Shown in pieces: positions 56,526-64,000 of a DNA stretch of 64,000 bases (position 1 is the stretch's first letter; each line of letters begins with the position of its first letter). The translations under genes were made by a program, and so were the position numbers. The stretch spans positions 21,880 to 85,879 of the forward strand of contig JANXOM010000295.1 in the NCBI GenBank assembly GCA_025353585.1, given 5' to 3'. The DNA is from Deltaproteobacteria bacterium. Lineage in GTDB: Bacteria > Myxococcota_A > Polyangia > Haliangiales > Haliangiaceae. Below the pieces are notes generated by a model. It saw only the letters and a program-made list of their open reading frames with translations, ran no database searches and was not told the DNA's origin.

Positions 56526-57083
56526 ATGCAAACCGTCTTGCTTCTGATCGACGTCCAGGAATCCTTCCCGCAGCGTCCATACTGGTCTCAAACGGCTGCC
56601 GACGCATTCTTGCCGCACGTCAACGCGCTGATCGATGGAGCCCAGGCGCGCGGCGTCCCGATCGTGCGCGTGTTCCACACGGACGGCCCGGATACGCCCA
56701 CGAACGTCTTCGCGCACGGCAGCGAGTTTATTCGTCCGCTGACTGGCCTCGCGCCATTCAAGGCCGCGCTGACGATCGAGAAGCATCGCCACAGCGCCCT
56801 GGTGGGGACGCCGCTTGGCCAGTGGCTGACCAGCAACGGCATCCGCCGCGTGATCATCGCCGGCATCCGTACGGAGCAGTGCTGCGAGACGACCACGCGC
56901 CACGCCAGCGACGAGGGCTGGGAGGTGGACTTCGTGGGCGACGCCACGCTGACCTTTGACATGAGCACGCCGGCCGGCAGGACGCTCACGGCCGCGGACA
57001 TCCGTGAGCGGACGGAGACGGTGCTGGTCGATCGCTTCGCGACGCTCACGACGGTCGAGCAAGCGCTCGCCCGCGCAGCCTAA
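56526..57083 (+). CDS. isochorismatase-family cysteine hydrolase
   Basis: This 185-residue protein has the family triad: D9 in LLLIDVQESF, K86 in TIEKHRHSAL and C119 in GIRTEQCCETT. The family hydrolyses isochorismate, nicotinamide or other amides; the absence of nearby pathway genes prevents a choice. Start ATG 56526 follows GGGGAG closely; ATG 56499, also preceded by GGGGGAAG, would add nine residues. Confidence 0.88.
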   Translation: MQTVLLLIDVQESFPQRPYWSQTAADAFLPHVNALIDGAQARGVPIVRVFHTDGPDTPTNVFAHGSEFIRPLTGLAPFKAALTIEKHRHSALVGTPLGQWLTSNGIRRVIIAGIRTEQCCETTTRHASDEGWEVDFVGDATLTFDMSTPAGRTLTAADIRERTETVLVDRFATLTTVEQALARAA

Positions 57084-57314
57084 AATCTCGATCAGCAGCG
57101 CGCTGACGGAGCGCGAGCTGCGACGTCGCTCTTGTCCGTGGCGCGAACGCTTCGGGGGCCGATGACGAGAGCGGCAGGGGACCGGCCGTGCGCGCTCGGC
57201 CGCGCTTCGCGAGGGCGAGGCCCCCAACTGAAGTTGGCTCCTGGGGTCTCCGCGTGCGCAGCGGTCCTACGGTGCCCCACGCATCAAAAGCGCCGCCGAT
57301 TCTTCGCGCCGGCG
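57084..57314. other. 231-nt intergenic region between convergent genes
   Basis: No gene supported. It holds a 6-bp palindrome CCAACT-GA-AGTTGG (57224-57237) and GC-rich inverted segments (CGGCCG pair at about 57185-57202), which could terminate either neighbour. Confidence 0.5.
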
Positions 57315-57632
57315 TTACTTCGCGTCGTCGCACTTGGCGACGCCGGTATCGAGATCGGTCGCGTTCAGCGCGCACTCGACACGGGACCGCGGCGTCTTCT
57401 TCGTGCAGGTCTCGACGAAGCCCTCGGTGAGCTTGGCGTCCACGACCGCGGCTTTTTGCTTCGCGATGTCCGCCTTGGCGGCGTCCGTCGTGCCGCCTGT
57501 GCCGGACTTCTTGAACTCCAGGTCGACCAGGTGGTCGAGGAGGGCCTTGCAGTCGTCCTCGGACGGCGCCTTGCTGCAACCGGCGCCGAGGGCGGCGGCG
57601 GCCAGCGTGCATGCGATCACCCAGCGCGACAT
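57315..57632 (-). CDS. small Cys-containing lipoprotein
   Basis: This 105-residue lipoprotein (signal AAALGAGC19) has a helical mature part with four further cysteines (DDCKALLDHLVDLEF, GFVETCTKKT, RVECALNATD, VAKCDDAK), probably two disulphides. It starts 4 nt after the TPR lipoprotein stop and so ends an operon with the carboxyltransferase and TPR genes. Function unknown. Confidence 0.75.
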   Translation of the reverse strand: MSRWVIACTLAAAALGAGCSKAPSEDDCKALLDHLVDLEFKKSGTGGTTDAAKADIAKQKAAVVDAKLTEGFVETCTKKTPRSRVECALNATDLDTGVAKCDDAK

Positions 57633-57636
57633 GGCG

Positions 57637-59285
57637 TCATCGTAACACCGCGGCCAGCGACGCGCGCTGCGCTTCGAGCCGGTGTTGCACGGCCGGCGTC
57701 GGGCGGAGGCTGGCGGCGGCGTCGAGCAGCGTCAGCGCCGTACGCGGCGCGCCGTCGGCCGCCCAGGCCGCCGCGAGGTGCAGCAGGATCTCGGGCTCGC
57801 GCGGCGCGAGGCGGGTGGCCTGGGCGAGCGCGCGGATCGCGTCGCGCGTGCGGCCGCGCTTGAGGAGCAGCCAGCCCCAGCTGTCGAGGATCGCGGGGTC
57901 GCCGGGCGACAGCTCGCGCGCGTGGCGCAGGTAGCGCTCCGCGACGTCGAGGCGCGTGCCGGTCTCCGTCAGCATGTAGCCGGCCAGGTTCGCCGCGTCG
58001 GGCTCGTCGGGATGCGCGGCGAGCACGCCCTCGAGGAGCGCGAGCGCCGCCGCGCCCTTGCCCGCGCGATCGGCGACGCGGGCGCGCGCGATCGTCACCT
58101 CCACGGCGCGGCTCGCCGCGATCCCCGAGAACGCGGCGTCCGCTTCCGCCGCGTGCCCGAGGTCGGTCTCGGCGAACGCGGCGACCTGCGCGAGCCCGAG
58201 GTCCGCCGGGACCGCGGCGCGCGCCGGGGCGAGCGCGGCGAGCGCGTGCGTCGGGTCGCCGGCCGCGAGGAACGCATCGCCGGCCACGCGGCGGGCCTGC
58301 GCGAACCGCTTCGCCTCCGCGGCCACGGTGAGCGCGTGCGCGGCCCCGCCGGCCGGATCGCCCGCGGCCACCGCGAGCTCGGCCGCCGCGATCGCCCCCG
58401 CGTCCGCGTCCTGGGCCGTGATCCGCGCCGTCACGGCGCGCGCGGCGTCGAGCCGGCCGAGCCCGCGCTCGAAGCGCGCGACCAGCACGAGCGCGTCGGC
58501 ATCGCTGCGGTCGTCGTCGAGGAGCGCGAGCAGATCCGTCGCCCCGCTCAGGTCGTCCGCCTCGCAGAGGAGATAGAACAGCTCCTCGGCGACGTCGAGC
58601 GCCTGGCCCGTGCGGTCGAAGGCGCTGCGCGTGTTCGCGATGGCCTCCGCGAGCTTGCCGCTCCGCCGTAGCGCGCGCGACAGATCGAGGCGCGCGTCGA
58701 CCTGGTCCGGATCGCGCTCGAGCACGGCGCGCAGCTCGGCGATCGCACCCGGCAGATCGCGCGGCGCGAGCCGCACCGCGAGCCGGTAGTGGCCGTCGAC
58801 CGACCCTGGCACGTGCGCGACGAGCGCGCGTAACGTGCGCTCCGCGTCGGCGTCCGACTGCAGCTTCGCGAGCCCCAGGTAGGCGCGCTCGTCGGCGGGC
58901 GCGAGCGCGATGGCGCGGCGATACGCGGTGAGCGCGGCCGGCTTGTCCTGCTCGGCGAGCACCTCGCCCGACGCCAGCCAGACCTCGGCGTGATCGGGCC
59001 AGCCGAGCCGCGCGGCCGCGAGCGTGTCCCGGGCGGCGGGGGCGCGACCTGCCTTCGCGAGCGCGCGCGCGAGCTCGACGGCGATCATCGGCTGCGCGGG
59101 CGCGGCGGCGGCGGCGGCGGCGAGCGCCTCGGCCGCCGTGGCCCAGTCGCCCTTCGCCGACGCCATCCGGGCGGTGAGGTAGTGCGCGTACGCCGCGCGC
59201 GGCAGCGGCGCCATGCTCACCGGCCGCGCCGTGTGACAGGCCGACCCGCCGAGGACGAGAGCGAGGCCGAGCGCCGACCAGCGGC

Positions 59286-59289
<4 letters not shown>
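57637..59289 (-). CDS. TPR-repeat lipoprotein
   Basis: This 550-residue lipoprotein (signal VLGGSAC18) is almost wholly made of TPR-like helical pairs, about a dozen ([57 protein letters not shown]). Such proteins scaffold complexes at the envelope, and several are implicated in secretion or motility in myxobacteria. The start is GTG 59289, overlapping the carboxyltransferase stop (GTGA), so the two are translationally coupled although functionally unrelated by annotation. Confidence 0.85.
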
Positions 59290-60845
<1,556 letters not shown>

Positions 60846-60852
60846 GCCGCGT

Positions 60853-60858
60853 ATACTA
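60853..60858 (-). promoter_or_regulatory. TAGTAT -10 box, overlapping a plus-strand TATACT
   Basis: TAGTAT on the minus strand lies 7 nt before the GTG of the carboxyltransferase. The same bases read TATACT (60852-60857) on the plus strand, a -10 candidate for the 60903 gene, so one near-palindromic box may serve both directions. Confidence 0.5.
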
Positions 60859-60890
60859 ATGCCTGCCGGATGCCGAGTGGGGCCAACGTC

Positions 60891-60898
60891 AAGGGGAG
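60891..60898 (+). promoter_or_regulatory. Shine-Dalgarno (AAGGGGAG)
   Basis: AAGGGGAG ends 4 nt before ATG 60903 and selects it over the in-frame ATG at 60870. Confidence 0.55.
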
Positions 60899-60902
60899 CT
60901 CG

Positions 60903-61436
60903 ATGGCCTCGCGCATCCTGTGGGTCGAGCTCGACCAGGGTGGCGCGGGCCTCGCGAAGCTGCGCGCGCAGTGCTCGCCGGAGCTGCGCGCCGCGATCGA
61001 CGCCGGGATCGTCAAGGCGGCGTGGTACCCGCTGCCGCTCTTCATCGAGCTGTGCGAGCGGATCGATCAGATTTTCGGGGCGGGCGATCGAGCGCTGATC
61101 CGCGCGCTCGGACGGCACGGCGCCGATGCAAATCTCACGACGATCTACCGCCTGTTCTTCAAGGTCGGCACGGTGCACTGGATCCTCGGCCGCGCGGTGC
61201 GTCTGTGGAGCGCGCACTACGACACCGGCTACCTCGAGGTGATGACGCGCGGGCCGAAGTCGGCGCTCGCGCGCGTGCGCGGGTTCGCGACGCCGCACCC
61301 GGTGCACTGCCTCAGCGTCGAGGGCTGGTGCGAGCGCAGCATCGAGCTATCGGGCGGCGCGGGCGCCAAGGTCACGGAGACGAAGTGCCGGACGCGCGGC
61401 GACGACCTGTGCCAGTTCGAGCTGACCTGGGCCTAG
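60903..61436 (+). CDS. myxobacterial DUF2378/V4R-like protein
   Basis: This 177-residue cytoplasmic protein has a helical N-terminal two-thirds ([38 protein letters not shown]) and a C-terminal signature [35 protein letters not shown]. The last part, with Cys pairs ending in CQFEL, resembles V4R/heme-NO-binding-related ligand domains and the myxobacteria-restricted DUF2378 type. A small-molecule sensor is plausible. Located between the carboxylase operon and a kinase. Confidence 0.65.
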   Translation: MASRILWVELDQGGAGLAKLRAQCSPELRAAIDAGIVKAAWYPLPLFIELCERIDQIFGAGDRALIRALGRHGADANLTTIYRLFFKVGTVHWILGRAVRLWSAHYDTGYLEVMTRGPKSALARVRGFATPHPVHCLSVEGWCERSIELSGGAGAKVTETKCRTRGDDLCQFELTWA

Positions 61437-61463
61437 ATCGGCCTAGATCGGATTAGAGCCAGC

Positions 61464-63515
<2,052 letters not shown>

Positions 63516-63524
63516 GTGGCTCAG

Positions 63525-63530
63525 ACGGTA
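63525..63530 (-). promoter_or_regulatory. TANNNT -10 box (TACCGT) before the kinase start
   Basis: TACCGT on the minus strand, 9 nt before GTG 63515. Confidence 0.35.
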
Positions 63531-63540
63531 CCACGGGCGA

Positions 63541-63546
63541 TATGAT
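63541..63546 (+). promoter_or_regulatory. TATGAT -10 box before the serine hydrolase
   Basis: TATGAT lies 7 nt before GTG 63554. The in-frame ATG at 63542 falls inside this box, so GTG 63554 is the better start. Confidence 0.45.
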
Positions 63547-63553
63547 TCCGCCC

Positions 63554-64000
63554 GTGGACGACCTCGCGCGGCGCCTCGACGACCTGCTGTCCGGCGCGCT
63601 CGCGGCGGGGCTCGGCTCGGCGGCGGCGGTCTCGGTCGGCGACGCCGGCGCGGAGCGGATCGGGGTCGTCCGCGGGACGGCGTTCTCGGGCGGTCCCGCC
63701 ATCACGGCCGCGACCCGGTTCGACGTGGCTTCGCTCACGAAGCCGATGGCGACGGCGGCGCTCGCGATGGTGCTCGCGGGCGACGGGCAGCTCGACCTCG
63801 ACGCGCCGATCCGCCGATACGTGCCGGAGGCCGCGAGCGCGGGCACGGTCGCGCAGCTGCTCGGGCACGCAGCGGGCTGCGCGGCGCACGTCGAATTCTG
63901 GAAGCGGCCCGGTCCGCTCGATCGCGCGAGCCTCGTCGCGCAGGCCGCGGGCGAGCCGGTGGGGCCGCCGGGCGTGGCCGCGGTGTACAGCGACCTCGGC
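63554..64000 (+). CDS. beta-lactamase-family serine hydrolase, 3' end beyond the window
   Basis: The first 149 residues are present. The SxxK motif is FDVASLTKPMATAAL, followed by LDLDAPIRRYVPEAASAGTVAQLLGHAAG, here only partly cited; the LLGHAAG segment is the family's 'LLTHTSG' position. The second motif appears as YSDLG, a YxN-like variant, at the very edge. This is the class C/esterase-type group, whose substrates range from peptidoglycan peptides to esters. No signal peptide is visible. The C-terminal part, including any HxG/KTG motif, is missing. Confidence 0.8.
   Translation, partial: MDDLARRLDDLLSGALAAGLGSAAAVSVGDAGAERIGVVRGTAFSGGPAITAATRFDVASLTKPMATAALAMVLAGDGQLDLDAPIRRYVPEAASAGTVAQLLGHAAGCAAHVEFWKRPGPLDRASLVAQAAGEPVGPPGVAAVYSDLG

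Noticed and set aside
57092..57280. 62-residue minus-strand frame in the 57 kb intergenic region
   Set aside because: No start signal, biased composition, and it covers palindromic sequence.
61434..61455. Short direct repeat CCTAGATCGG around the 61436 stop
   Set aside because: Two adjacent 10-bp copies in a 27-nt spacer; likely a chance duplication, no functional signal seen.

Overview
The window looks like chromosomal DNA of a high-GC myxobacterium (Myxococcota), by inference close to the Haliangiales/Kofleriaceae type. The clues are four Hanks-type Ser/Thr kinases, an FHA-domain sigma-54 activator, an AgmX/PglI-like protein, PEGA and TPR proteins, and many lipoproteins whose mature ends are built from Asp-Ala-Pro or Asp-Ala-Gly repeats. 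No rRNA, tRNA, CRISPR array, phage or insertion-sequence transposase was recognised. Gene density is high and many neighbours overlap by 4 nt (ATGA or GTGA).

Layout. 1-5270 (minus): an EmrA/EmrB-like efflux pair, a small lipoprotein, an ECF sigma factor with a SnoaL-like tail, a GFA-type zinc protein and a DTW-type tRNA-modification protein. 5410-9952: zinc-ribbon membrane proteins around polyphosphate kinase ppk1. 10010-13491: a TPR-SUFU-like protein and two lipoproteins, one with a possible permuted papain-like fold. 13541-18853: a divergent signalling cluster (kinase with cyclase-like and ATPase modules; FHA-sigma-54 activator; second kinase with a cyclase-like tail), followed by a PPK2-family phosphotransferase. 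20366-22545: a lipoprotein gene cut by an in-frame TAG, and a DUF3108 lipoprotein. 22612-27136: korAB and an RNB ribonuclease. 27299-34023: a two-lobed aspartyl-protease-like lipoprotein, a SEC-C protein, and a three-gene unit of DUF2804 plus a split copper-amine-oxidase-like protein. 34086-41956: a membrane alkaline-phosphatase-superfamily gene broken at a (CG)n tract, then a PEGA-TPR protein/lipoprotein/kinase operon. 42032-44240: DUF971, a DNA methyltransferase and a Uma2-type nuclease. 44242-48371: lipoproteins and a CDP-alcohol phosphatidyltransferase. 48377-48640: a mirror-symmetric four-copy repeat element. 48648-54305: an AgmX-like protein, a methyltransferase/flippase pair and a caspase-like lipoprotein. 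54432-64000: metabolic genes (FAD oxidoreductase, isochorismatase-like hydrolase, acyl-CoA carboxyltransferase), a TPR lipoprotein, a kinase, and a serine hydrolase cut by the window edge.

The most general observation is regulatory. A TANNNT box lies 6-10 nt before the start codon of at least 19 genes, three times as the exact form TAGACT-N6-ATG. Genes without it tend to have a Shine-Dalgarno sequence or to overlap an upstream gene. This points to widespread leaderless transcription and was used here to choose several starts.

Functional links: ppk1 and the PPK2-type enzyme suggest active polyphosphate turnover. The 13.5-18.9 kb cluster looks like a phospho-signal-to-sigma-54 transcription circuit. 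The methyltransferase/Uma2 pair resembles a minimal restriction-modification-like pair but is untested. All functions are read from sequence motifs; no database search was run.
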